Below, in pieces: positions 23,322-33,660 of a stretch of 64,000 nt of DNA. The DNA is from Panax quinquefolius. Its lineage: Eukaryota > Streptophyta > Magnoliopsida > Apiales > Araliaceae. Under the pieces are notes generated by a model that was not told where the DNA came from, ran no database searches, and was given only the letters and a program-made list of their open reading frames with translations. Within the stretch, counting starts at the first letter, position 1. Every line of letters begins with the position of its first letter. The DNA is taken from the NCBI GenBank assembly GCA_020205615.1, contig CM035160.1, positions 148,347,991 to 148,411,990 on the forward strand. The letters are read 5' to 3'. A program made the translations under genes and the position numbers.

Positions 23322-23898
23322 TACAGCTCAAGAATCAATATATCAATATACAAGTAGAATGATCACAGCATGAAACGAAAAACGTGACGAGAAAAAGGAA
23401 ATTGACTGCAAGTGAAGAGGAATTAACAAGGTGAAAAGAGATTTAATCAAGAGAAGAAAAAAAGAGTGTCGAGGTTTGATTGTTTCTTGAGCCAAAAAAC
23501 TAAAATTTGCTCAAGCATATTTGAATAATTTTGTCAATAGGACTACACTAAACAAGCTGGATGTGTAATTTTGCTATTTCTTTTCATACGAGTTTAATAG
23601 GAAATATACGTGTTGCAAAGTTAAGCATTCGGCTCAATTGAGTCCTGTTATATATAGAAGCAGTGGTGTTTAATTATATGCAAGACAATCTTCTCTCTCC
23701 CTCTTATATTTTTCCCTTTTAGTAATTTCAAACACAAGCTACTTTCTCTCCTAACAAAGTTACAGATTATATCGCAATTCCAAAAGGATCTAATTGAGAG
23801 AAAAGGCACAGGCCTTGAGGAATAATCTCTGAGTAGTTCCAATCCCCATATATTCCTGGACCAAAAAAGAAAAAGAAAAAGAAATGATCAGTTTTAGC
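23322..23898. other. Laccase 3' flank
   Basis: The probable 3' UTR and flank. No further coding sequence is seen and no strong AATAAA signal. Confidence 0.4.
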
Positions 23899-24059
23899 AG
23901 GATCCGGTTATGGTGAAGATGAAATCAACTTCACCATAGCAAGTGTATATAGTTTTTTGATCCATTATTTATAGAAAATGTTGATGTAACATTTTCAATC
24001 AAAAAACTATATACATTTACTTTGGTGAAGTTGATTTCAACTTCACCATAGTCGGATCC
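23899..24059. mobile_element. Short palindromic MITE downstream of laccase
   Basis: Arms of about 65 bp begin GGATCCGGTTATGGTGAAG and end in the imperfect complement CTTCACCATAGTCGGATCC; the loop is about 30 bp. GTTTTAGC is repeated exactly on both sides (23891-23898 and 24060-24067). The 8-bp duplication suggests hAT. A 9-bp reading with one mismatch would suggest Mutator. Confidence 0.8.
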
Positions 24060-24067
24060 GTTTTAGC

Positions 24068-24772
24068 CTATTCAAAGGAAAATACCACAGGACATCAAAA
24101 TGTTTTAGGTGGGACTTTTTATGCTGACTTCGAATCAGCTTAATCATGCAGCTTAAGTCCTCAGTTAGGCTAACTTAATGTAACCTTTCTTTTTTCTAAG
24201 TACCCACATGAATAGGGGTTGAATTTACCTGGTTTGGTACTCCTAATATGGCTTGAAGCAAATTCAAGGTTAATGATACTACTAGTAAGAAAAAACTACC
24301 AGTAGCAAAATCTGTAGTATAAAAAAGAGCACACAATACAGATAACAAGTTTTCAGGAGTGCTAGTCTCTTCTGATCAATTAACACCTTATTGATGCATA
24401 TTTCCTAGTATAAAAATTTATGAGTTTGGTATCTATCATTAAGGCAGCTTTATGCTTTTGGGAAACTGGTGAAGTCTTCTCCTAGGCCTGGTCTTGTAGT
24501 ATTTGGGTAGATGAGTGACATTATTGGCATTTGGTAGTAATTTAATGCATTGCAAGTTGTACAAGTGCCCCCACATGAGCTCATGGATGCACTCAACCAC
24601 ATGCACTTTTTGGAAAGAAGGTAGGAAAAAGAATCTTTCCACTTGTGGAAAGTCTCACTTTATTTAAATACTCACTCTCATTTCCAACAATGCCATATAG
24701 GAACAAAGTTGGAGACATTAACGGGCATTTTCTTGAACCATACTACCTCCGTATACATGAATTAAAAAATTA
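24068..24772. other. Intergenic stretch
   Basis: No gene, repeat or RNA recognised. Confidence 0.4.
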
Positions 24773-25233
24773 CTCCCTCCGTTCTTTAATATAAGTCGTT
24801 TTAGATAAATATTTTATTTCTTAATATAAGTTATTTTAGAATTTCAAGTAAGCATTAATTGCTTAGTTTCTAATATTACCCCAAGTATTAAATATAACTT
24901 TGTTTCTCTCACTATTTTCTGTCCAATAAATAATCATCTCTTCTTTCAATACAAGGGCAAAATAGACCATTGATATTATAGTTAATGCTATATAATCATT
25001 TCCTTAACGGAGGGAGTATTATTTACGAAGTAAAATTTATTTGAAATTTCATTACTATCCCTCTATGGGAAGTTGAAAACTATTAATACAAAGAAGAGAA
25101 TTTCTTGGGACAATGAGAGAAGGTAAGGATAATATAGGAAAGTAAATAATTTATTCTCCTCGAAAGTTGTAACCGACAAACTTTGAAACAAATTTTTTCT
25201 TCTAAAACGACAATCTTTTAGAAACGGAGGGAG
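24773..25233. mobile_element. Stowaway-like MITE, compound
   Basis: The left end CTCCCTCCGTTCTTTAATATAAG follows a TA. Two right ends exist: AACGGAGGGAG at 25006-25016 and AAACGGAGGGAG at 25222-25233, each followed by TA. The outer right end, read inward, pairs best with the left (both contain GTCGTTTTAGA), so the inner end may mark a second, overlapping copy. The TA duplication and CTCCCTCCGT terminus are typical of Tc1/mariner-type MITEs of plants. Confidence 0.75.
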
Positions 25234-25462
25234 TAGTATATAAACCATGGAGTAATTCTTTTTATCTTTTCAAACCAAACACTGCTCGTGTACAAAAGAT
25301 GGAATACACAACACTTTGATTTAAACTACAATTCCAGTCTGAGTAATAGTCTCAAACAGTAAAACAGTGAAAGCGAATGGTATATTTTTATCTATGAGAA
25401 GTCAAAAATACTCGAGAGGAAAAATAAAATTTCATTTCTACATTATTTAGCAGTAGAACAAG
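25234..25462. other. Short spacer
   Basis: Nothing recognised between the MITE and the MULE terminus. Confidence 0.4.
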
Positions 25463-25472
25463 GAATGAGGGA

Positions 25473-25865
25473 GGCAAAAAGGGGTCCCTTTTAAGGATTA
25501 CTCCACTAAATTTAAAAAAAAAAATGAAATTGACACAATAAACTTTTTAAAAGTTATTAATTGACCTATTATGTCCAATATGTTTGACGGACGTCAAATA
25601 CGTTATGCTATTTTCATACGTGGCTTTTCAAATGAAAATGAAAAAACAGGTAAATGATGATATGGCTAAATTGGCTAATCAGTTGGATCCAACGTGGATT
25701 GGGCGGGAGAAAAGAAATAAAGCGAGGAAGAAAGAGACATACAAAGAAATCGAGTGGGTTTTGTTTGATAAGAAAGCGCAAAGAAATCATGCGAAATCGA
25801 GTGGGTTTTGTCTTGGGGTTTCTTTGGAAAAGCTTGGATCTTCTACAAAGCATGTAAGTTTGAAA
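25473..25865 (+). repeat. MULE left terminal inverted repeat
   Basis: It aligns with the complement of 50870-51341. Shared phrases are AAAAGTTATTAATTGA, GTTATGCTATTTTCATACGT, GTTGGATCCAA, AAAGCGAGGAAGAAAG, GGATCTTCTAC and TTTGAAATCGTCGAT. The right copy has an extra stretch of about 20 bp near the tip and a longer G-rich insert. The plus-strand open frame 25584-25877 lies wholly in the repeat and is not a gene. Confidence 0.85.
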
Positions 25866-26020
25866 TCGTCGATTTAACAGTGATGCAAGTGAAGAACTAA
25901 ATAACTGAAGAACTAGGGTTTAAGTTTCTTACCAAAATTGCAGACAACAAGCTTGGAAAAATTAGGGTTTTTATTTGGTAATTGTTATTAAGGTTAGTGC
26001 GAATCTGCCGCGCATCTTAG

Positions 26021-26548
26021 ATGGCTTCAGCACGATCTAGATTGTTGTCAATCACTGTTGCAGGCATGCACATATGTTTTTGTGCTGTTCCAGCTCCAAT
26101 TTGTGATTCCAAGAAGGATTGCTCAAGAGTAAGAATTAAGGTTTTATGATTGCCACAACTATGGGGTTAGTTTACTTTTAATATTTGTAAACTTAGTTCG
26201 TCCGTCTCTCTGTTAAAAGATATTCTCTATGTGGCTTTGTTTTCACTTTTTGATACCAATTTTGATAGGAAGCTAGGAGATATTGTGGATATTTTGAATG
26301 GGTTGAAGTGTCACAGCGAGTGCGATGAATAAGGCAGTTGAAGACGCGAGCTTACTGATGGATAAAAATACAAAGCTTAACGAGAATGAAAAATTTGAAA
26401 AGGGAAGCACTTAAAAAGGAAATGTTAGTTGATAGACTTAAAGAGGGAAACTCAAAACTCATTATGTGCAGTATTATCATGGACTGTTACTTCGGTTGTA
26501 TTTTTTACATGAATTTGCATGTTGTAATGATAATTAGTTATTTGTAAT
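26021..26548 (+). pseudogene. GRF-type zinc-finger, coiled-coil protein of the MULE (decayed)
   Basis: It starts at ATG 26021, about 155 bp inside the left inverted repeat, and runs convergent to the transposase. A CFC-VPAPI block (26075-26105), then after a one-base frame change RFYDCHNYG (26140-26165), and after a likely intron YCGYFEWVE (26281-26308) together match the order of the GRF zinc finger (C-X-C, RRF..C, C.FFEW). Downstream, 26335-26460 gives a Lys/Glu/Leu-rich coiled-coil-like stretch (KKEMLVDRLKEGNSKL in one frame), and a hydrophobic tail follows. Stops and frame changes make it a pseudogene. Small GRF proteins occur in plant MULEs, but the specific role in transposition is not known to me. 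Confidence 0.65.
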
Positions 26549-27065
26549 GGATGTTGGTAAGAAGTTGATCAATTACGTATTTTCATTATCATGGACTGTA
26601 ATAGATGATGTTGATAGGAAGTTTGAAATGCAGAATATGGTCATGTTTTGAAAATGTTTGTTATGGTTAGTGTGTTTTTCTTCATTCGATTCCTACCAAA
26701 ACTTAACAAATTTCTTAGCAAAATATACCATTAAACTGTCATCAAGTAAGAACAACATAGTACTGATTAATATTCATACATCCATCTTAAAAGAAGATTG
26801 ACAAAATATTATACAAGATATTCAAAGCCAACTACTAAACCTACAAAACCGCTTTAATTTTACAAGTACCATCAAGTCATAAATTATATTGATTTTATAT
26901 TCACCAACTTCATTAAAGCCAACTACTAAACCACTGTATCATTAGCTCCCACTCTAATCATTCCATTCCCAATCGACAGGAGTTGTTTTACCCTTGACCT
27001 TCCTCATACATGAGTCACCAGTTGCCATTCTAGGAGTTCAACTTGCACCTTCAGATGGTTCACTT
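26549..27065. other. MULE non-coding region between convergent genes
   Basis: AT-rich with no ORF. It lies between the 3' ends of the two convergent MULE genes, as expected for a terminator region. Confidence 0.5.
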
Positions 27066-28927
27066 TCACTTGCTTGCATTCTTGGAGTTCCACTTGCAAT
27101 ATGAGATGTTCCACCTACACTTGCTTCCATTCTTCGAATTATGAGAATAGGTCTTGACTGCTCTCCAAAATATCACCTTCAAGGTTTCTCCTGAGAATTT
27201 TTTCCTCCAGTTAGCATAGATGTGTATTGCACAACATTTATGCTCTGCCTCTGGCAAAAGCTCTTGTTTGGAAAGCACTAAACCCTTGCATTGAAGCAAA
27301 AAAATAGAATTTTAGTACTAATGTAACATAAACTTATTTCCACTAATGTAACAAAAAAATCAATGTTACTTATTACTTAATTATACCTTTTGTTGGTCAG
27401 TTATCAAGGTCCATCCTCTACCTAATTCTATGCCAACATCCTCCAGCAATAGATTTAGGATCCAACTCCAAGAATCTTAATTTGTTTTCACTTTCAACCA
27501 CTGCCAAAATAATTGTGAATATTTGGTTGTTTGCATCTTACCAATTATAGACAACAACTCACCCCTACAGTATGTCTTTAAGAAGCAGCCATCAAGCCCT
27601 ATTATGGGCCTGCATCCCTCCAACCAATTTTGCTTCACAACTTTTAAACAAATGTACATTATCTGGAATCTAGGTGGAGTTCCTCCATCACCTCTAATTT
27701 GAACTGTGTTACCAAGATTTGTATCTAGAGTCTCATTCCCAAACTCACAGACTTTAGCATAATGCTTCTTCAAGGTTTTTTCAATTTCACTTAAAGCTAC
27801 CCTATTTACTTGTTGACACTGAGGTAATGAAGATTGCAGTCCAAACCTTTGTTTAATTGTAACCTACAATTCTCTCAACTTCATCCTTGGTTGTGCTCTT
27901 ATTATACTGCCAAACTTGTCAACCAACCATCTAAACCTAACAATCATAATCCTTGTTTTCCTCACATAATGTTTCTTAGTGTGTGATTTAATTTGAAGCA
28001 CTTTCTCCCTTGGCAGATAACTAGCCCATAACTCCCATGTACAGTTGACACACTTGGCTTGTATTCTTGTTTTCTCATTCACAGAAAAATGGATTCCCTT
28101 GCCATAACCAACTACATAATTCACAGTAGTTTTCCTACATTATTCAGCTCCAGTGAATGTCATATCAACTTCAAATTTTATCTTGCTAGTTGGAGTGTTG
28201 GAATTATATACGGGAAGAACCCTTTTCTCTTTCCTCTGTGGCTCCTCTCCTTCCCATTCACTGTTACTACTAGAATCACCACATGGAAGAATCTTAAGAT
28301 CAGAATCTGGCTCATTTTCTACCCAAGACTTCATCCCTTTTGTCCCAAACTGCAATTCATCCTCGTCATCAGAAAATGTTGGTTCAGCTTCAACCTCTTC
28401 AAATTCTACAGTCTTGGTTTTTCTAGCCTTTTCCCCTACTACTGCTCTCTTGTGTTCTAACCTGAATATTTGGTTCATCTAATGTTGGTTTTTAGCCTTA
28501 CTTTTAGCTGTTTTTGAACCCTCCTTAATTTTATCTAATTTGGAGGAGGCCTTACCTTTACCACTCCTGAAGGCCTCAGGTTGACAACCGGAGATATGTG
28601 GAGCCCCAATCTCCCAACTTGTACCGAGCCAGCTTCAATTGTTTTTTCATCAATGTTTACTTCACACTGCACAACCAGCTCTTGTTCTTTTGATTTTTTA
28701 ATCTCTTATTTTTTTCTTTATATTTACCAACTCATCATTCCCATTATCATTAGTACCATCACTTAAATCCTCATCACTTTCCTTATCAGCGTCCTCATCT
28801 GCCATCTCATTTTTCTTATGATCATCTTCCCTCACGTGATCATCATTATCATCACTTGAATCTTCATCATTTGTATGCATTGGTGTATCCACATTGGCGT
28901 CAAGAACATCCCCCACTGATTCCCCAT

Positions 28928-30657
28928 TGTAATTCAATAATTAAGCACGCCTAGAGAGGGGCGAATAGGTGTAAATACCCAAAAGTGATCTACAGTGGTC
29001 AAATTTTGAAGTTTACTACTACAGACTATAATCGAATAGGCTAACCCTGTCCGTATTAATATATGTTCTTCATCTGTTACAACTAATACCTGTTCTTCGT
29101 CTATTATAATCGGACAGCTAATACATGCCTGTTTTAGTATAATTTTGACCACGAGTTAAACCATAATCTGCAGAATACTAAAGCATATAACAAAAAACAA
29201 AAGAACAGTAAATCACGCCAAGATTTTTACGTGGTTCAGCCCCTATCCTCTACTCTAGTGACCTAATCCACGTCCAATACCAAAAGGTATTGGAGACTCA
29301 TTTTATTAAAATAATATTCAGCAATTACACAGAAAATAAAACTCCATGTTACAACGACGATAGATTGGACACCTCTGTCCCCCTTGCACTTCTGTAACAC
29401 TTTTCACCTCTGAGACTTTGATACCTTCGTTGAACAGACTGAATATTACAATAACAAATCCCCTAAACCAACCTTGACTTAAACTCTGTTTACAATAGAT
29501 ATTAGGAGATGGATTACAAAGACTCTGCTATAATCTGAGACCTAAAGAAATGACACAAGGACTTGAATATGACTCAGATATGATTTGGAAGAATGCTCTG
29601 TGAATTTCAGCTTTGTAGTCGTGTACCTTCTTCTGCCCAGTAGGTTTGAATATATATAAAGTGGAGAGCAACGGCTAGTCCAATTTTGTTAGCATGAAAG
29701 ACTCAATGAAGAAAGCAATATCAGCATACTGTTATTACTAACAGCTATAAAATCTTTAGCAAGATAAAGATAATCATATATAATTTGCTAAAATAAAGGA
29801 GTCAAATATATCAAAGAATAATACTGTTAGAACTAATAATCCTTTAATAGTTGAAAACCTGTTAACAAATTAAATTCGAAATACTCCAGATTCCTTAGCT
29901 AATTTGAATAGGTAACTATATATATATATATATGTCCGAATTTTAAGTTCAACTCTTATCTAACATACCTTGCTCACCCCACTTTAGCGACGGACCGGAC
30001 GACGATTTGGTCCGTCGCTATATATAGAACTGTCGTCTTAGCTTTTAGCGATGGACAACATATAGCGACGGACCAAACATATAGAGACGGACCAAATCGT
30101 CGCCCGATCCGTCGCTAAAGGGGGTGAGCAAGGTATGTTAAATAAGAGGTGAGCTTAAGATCCGGACCGTATATATATATATATATATATTAGAAAGATA
30201 TATCCCAGCAATATTAATTCAAAAAATATAATAAGCTAATGATAAGACTTAGACTCCAACTGCAACAACCTCTTACCTTATATTTTGAATTCAAAAACCA
30301 AATCCCAAGCTCCTTAAAATGCTCCAATTCATATTCGAATTGGTCTTCATATCAAAACAGATTAACAAAGATATATAAGCCAATATATCAACACATATAT
30401 TAAAGAAACAAATCCCAGCAATATTGGATTTCTTAAAAATGCCAAACCCACTTTATGGATCAGCCCAAGTAGTCCATAATACACACATATTCCTGTCATA
30501 TCAGCCCAATACAAAAATCATGCAATCCATACCATATTTAACATGCATAACTATATTTGAATTAACATGACCCAATCAAGTTATAAAAGCAATACAATCT
30601 CAATTTAGCCCATGTATGCATTGTCATCATTAAAACCACAAAGTATATATACTAACA
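28928..30657 (-). mobile_element. Solo LTR (Copia-like ends) inserted in MULE transposase
   Basis: On the minus strand it starts TGTTAGTATATA (right edge 30657) and ends GAATTACA (left edge 28928). The 5-bp repeat CCCAT is exact on both sides (28923-28927 and 30658-30662). Removing it joins the N-terminal and acidic parts of the transposase. The 3' part, with AACCACGTAAAAATC and CTATTCGCCCCTCTCTAGG, resembles the leader-side end of many plant LTRs; the superfamily is a guess. There is no coding sequence inside. Confidence 0.85.
29934..30166. mobile_element. Palindromic MITE with GACGGACCAA repeats
   Basis: Imperfect inverted arms of about 85 bp run from GTCCGAATTTTAAG inward to TTTAGCGACGGACC and back to GATCCGTCGCTAAAG and CTTAAGATCCGGAC. 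The centre contains further GCGACGGACCAAA copies in both directions. It sits between two (TA)n tracts inside the solo LTR, so any TA duplication cannot be told from the tract. Confidence 0.75.
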
Positions 30658-31018
30658 CCCATGTTGTGCATTCACATTGTCAAACTTTGTAGGTAATTCT
30701 TCATTACCTCATGATCACAATATATCCATCTTCGCAGTTTTTAGTACTTCTTCAATTAGCAATCTTACACTATTATCATCATAAATAAGTTTTATACCAT
30801 CCTTCAAACTAAACCCTGCCATTCTAAAGTACAAAACAAAATCATTTTTATACCCTAGCTTCTTAGGTAAATTCCTCAACTTGTTAACATTAATGTAGTC
30901 TCCATCCACCTTTCCTTCCACCCTCATAAACATATTCCTCATTAGTAACAAACTGACCTCTATGGTACAATTCAATTGTAAAGAAGTTCATGCTACATAA
31001 AACATAATACACACTATC

Positions 31019-33649
31019 TGTGACGCCCCCAAAATAGGTATACATCACCCATTCTGAGTCGCCAAATATATGGTACAGAAAAATAACTACAACTTTATTA
31101 ATACAATTGTCGTGCAAAATAAGACAACACATGCTGTGAGTTTAAATATAAATATTGTCTTCTAGACATTATCAACACCTAAATAAAGTCCTCATTACAA
31201 TTATTGAAGTACTATTTTACAAAAATAGTGAGGACTACTAAAACAACTTTCTAGGACCATCATTCTATACCCCGACTGGTTCCTGCTATGTTCTCGCTTC
31301 CTGAGAAGAAAAATGGAACCAAAAGGAAAAGGGTGAGCTCAACTAGCCCAGTAAAGAATATTATGACTAAGATAATATACAACAAATTATTCTTAGTCTT
31401 CAACAGGGAAAAATCTGATAGAATATAATTGACAACAAGTTTTAGACCAACAACTGCAGCGGAAACAACAATTCATTAGAAGAGTTAAGTAGAGAATGAA
31501 ATCTACTATCATCTATGAATTTAAAAGTCCATCATCAATATTTTATCTCTATAACATCAATCAATATACATCTTTACACTACGGGCCAAAAATATTCATT
31601 TGTAACACCAGTTGGTCATGTTCATCTCAACACCTGTTCATCTTTGCACTACGGGCCAAAGATATTCATTAGGTAATCATTCATCTTTGCACTACAGGCC
31701 AAAGATATTCATCAAGTGTCATCATTAAGGACTGAGGATGATGAAAAACATTTTAGAGAACGAATCCTGTAAGACAGAATGACAAATATTAGGGATTCGT
31801 ATTTCGGTTTACTTCATAATAACCAAGTGTGAAGTAGAATTCAAAAATAAAGATCAAAACATGGATACAATCAAAGATAGTAACCATAAAAGACATCTGG
31901 GACGAAAAAGAGAAAATTCATCATTTTTAATTGAAGAGTGTCGTGATAAATGAATAATCTTGATATCGTGAATAGTAACCCCGATACAAAAGTCCCAAAT
32001 TTGATTAAAAGTTCAAACCAATATTTTGGCGTAATGATATAAGAAAAAATAATATCATTTAAGAAGAAAATAACATCCCTTACCTCAAAGAATCAATACT
32101 TCGGAATGAAAGGTCGGAAGTGATGCTGAATGAAACTTGTACTGAACAACAACTCTCAAAGTATCTAAATACTCACAAAATACGCTCGATAATATAGAGA
32201 GAAAAAGAGAGAAAGCTTATGTTTCTGGTGTGATTTTCAATTCTAACTTAGCCCTCTATTTATAGGAAAATATTAGTACGCCGAAGCAGACTTGACCTGC
32301 TACCTGATGGCTTTACCTACTACTATTGCCACCCACCACATTTGAAATAAAATTAAGCACATTTCTTCACCAACCACAAGTGGGGCCCACTCAATTCTAG
32401 AATTTTCCACTAAAATCATTAATAAACCTAATTTTTGAATCAGTCACCTCTTAAAATTCATAACAAATCATACGTTCATTTTTAACGGTTCAAAATTTGT
32501 GGACATATACTCAACTTATATATGTATAACATATCCAAAAATCACAACGATCTAATGGTCGGATTAAAAATTATAACTCACGCAATATATCGTAAAAATA
32601 CTGATTTGATTTTTAATACCTCCATTCCGACAAACATACAGATAAAACACCTCAACATTAAATCCTTCAATTATAACCACATAAAATAAATAAATCCATC
32701 ATTTATATCCACATCAAATAAATATTTCCTTATCATATAAATCAATAATTAATTATTCACAAATAATATTACAAAATCACAATTATGACAACCAGGCCGT
32801 TCCCAGGAAAGAGGGGGCTTTCCAATAAGGATTTCTCCTTACTGGCGCGCAATTAGGTGACCAAACCTCTCCTTAGATAGAACTTTCTAGACATTGCCAA
32901 TAATGTTATCTAATAATATTATTCAAATAATATGAATTATTGATCTGATAATGGGAAATACTATGCAGTGACAATTATTGAAACAACAATAATATAAAAT
33001 ATCAACGCAACAATTATTGAATCAATAAAATAAAATATTGAAAAGTAATTCTTTAATAATTATTGAGTAGTGCCTTCTTATGTAAGAATCAATAATTCAA
33101 AAATACTATACAATACCGCAAAGGTGTCTTTCTTTGTGCGACCATGCGTATTCATCGTATTTTAACCACTGGGTATTCAACGTTGTTAATTGGTGTAATA
33201 ACTACGCCGTTATTTATAAAAACTCAAACTTGTCGTTTTTCTTCATCCGACGCTTATTACATTATACCGTGTGCTTCTTTGTGCAACCAATGCGTATTCT
33301 TGTATTTTAACCACGGGTATTCCAACAAAGCAGTGTTAGCAGTAATAACTACTACGTTATTTATAAAAACTCAAACTTGTCGTTTTCTTCATCCGGCGGT
33401 TATTACATTATGAGGCTCACGAATGGTCATTGCTTGCGTCGTCATCTAATATTCCCCGACAACAAGAATATTCCACGACCAAACGAATATTTCGCGACAA
33501 AAAAAATGAATATTTTATAACCACTTGCTTATTTTGTAAAATTTGCACATTTCACCCATAACCAAAGTATTATATTAAATTAACTCCTTATTATTTCAAG
33601 ATAATAAATAGAGAAAATTTAATTTTTTCATAATAAATGGGGTCTTACA
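31019..33649 (-). repeat. 3' LTR of the family-B element (2631 bp)
   Basis: Sense orientation TGTAAGACCCC to GGGGGCGTCACA. It contains the hairpin pair (32806-32845), reversed TATAAATA near 32265 and the ATCTTTG/CAAAGAT stem-loops (31555-31720). The two small open frames at 33144-33413 and 31500-31700 are chance. Confidence 0.9.
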
Positions 33650-33660
33650 ACCTCCCTTCC

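Larger units (their letters stand above)
27066..30991 (-). pseudogene. MUDRA-type transposase of the MULE, fragmented
   Basis: In order on the minus strand: N-terminus at 30991-30715 (FTIELYHRGQFV, then DYINVNKLRNLPKKLGY), a typical MULE N-terminal domain. After the inserted LTR comes an acidic Asp/Glu-rich stretch (28922-28698). Then comes a region with FSDDEDE (28478-28140), then the MuDR DNA-binding-like domain (IQAKCVNCTWELWAS, HTKKHY) at 28124-27864. The catalytic core at 27773-27477 has the first DDE aspartate in GLDGCFLKTYCRGELLSI. The C-X2-H block AEHKCCAIHIYANWRKKF lies at about 27260-27200. Stops and frame changes separate each part, the region between core and AEH block is partly lost, and no C-terminal SWIM zinc finger was found. 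It would cut and join MULE ends if intact. Confidence 0.88.

Noticed and set aside
25584..25877. 97-codon Lys-rich ORF
   Set aside because: It lies wholly inside the MULE terminal inverted repeat and has a broken counterpart in the other terminus.
28059..28482. Open frames on the plus strand of 133 and 109 codons
   Set aside because: They are antisense to the MULE transposase; the minus-strand reading has family motifs and the plus-strand ones have none.
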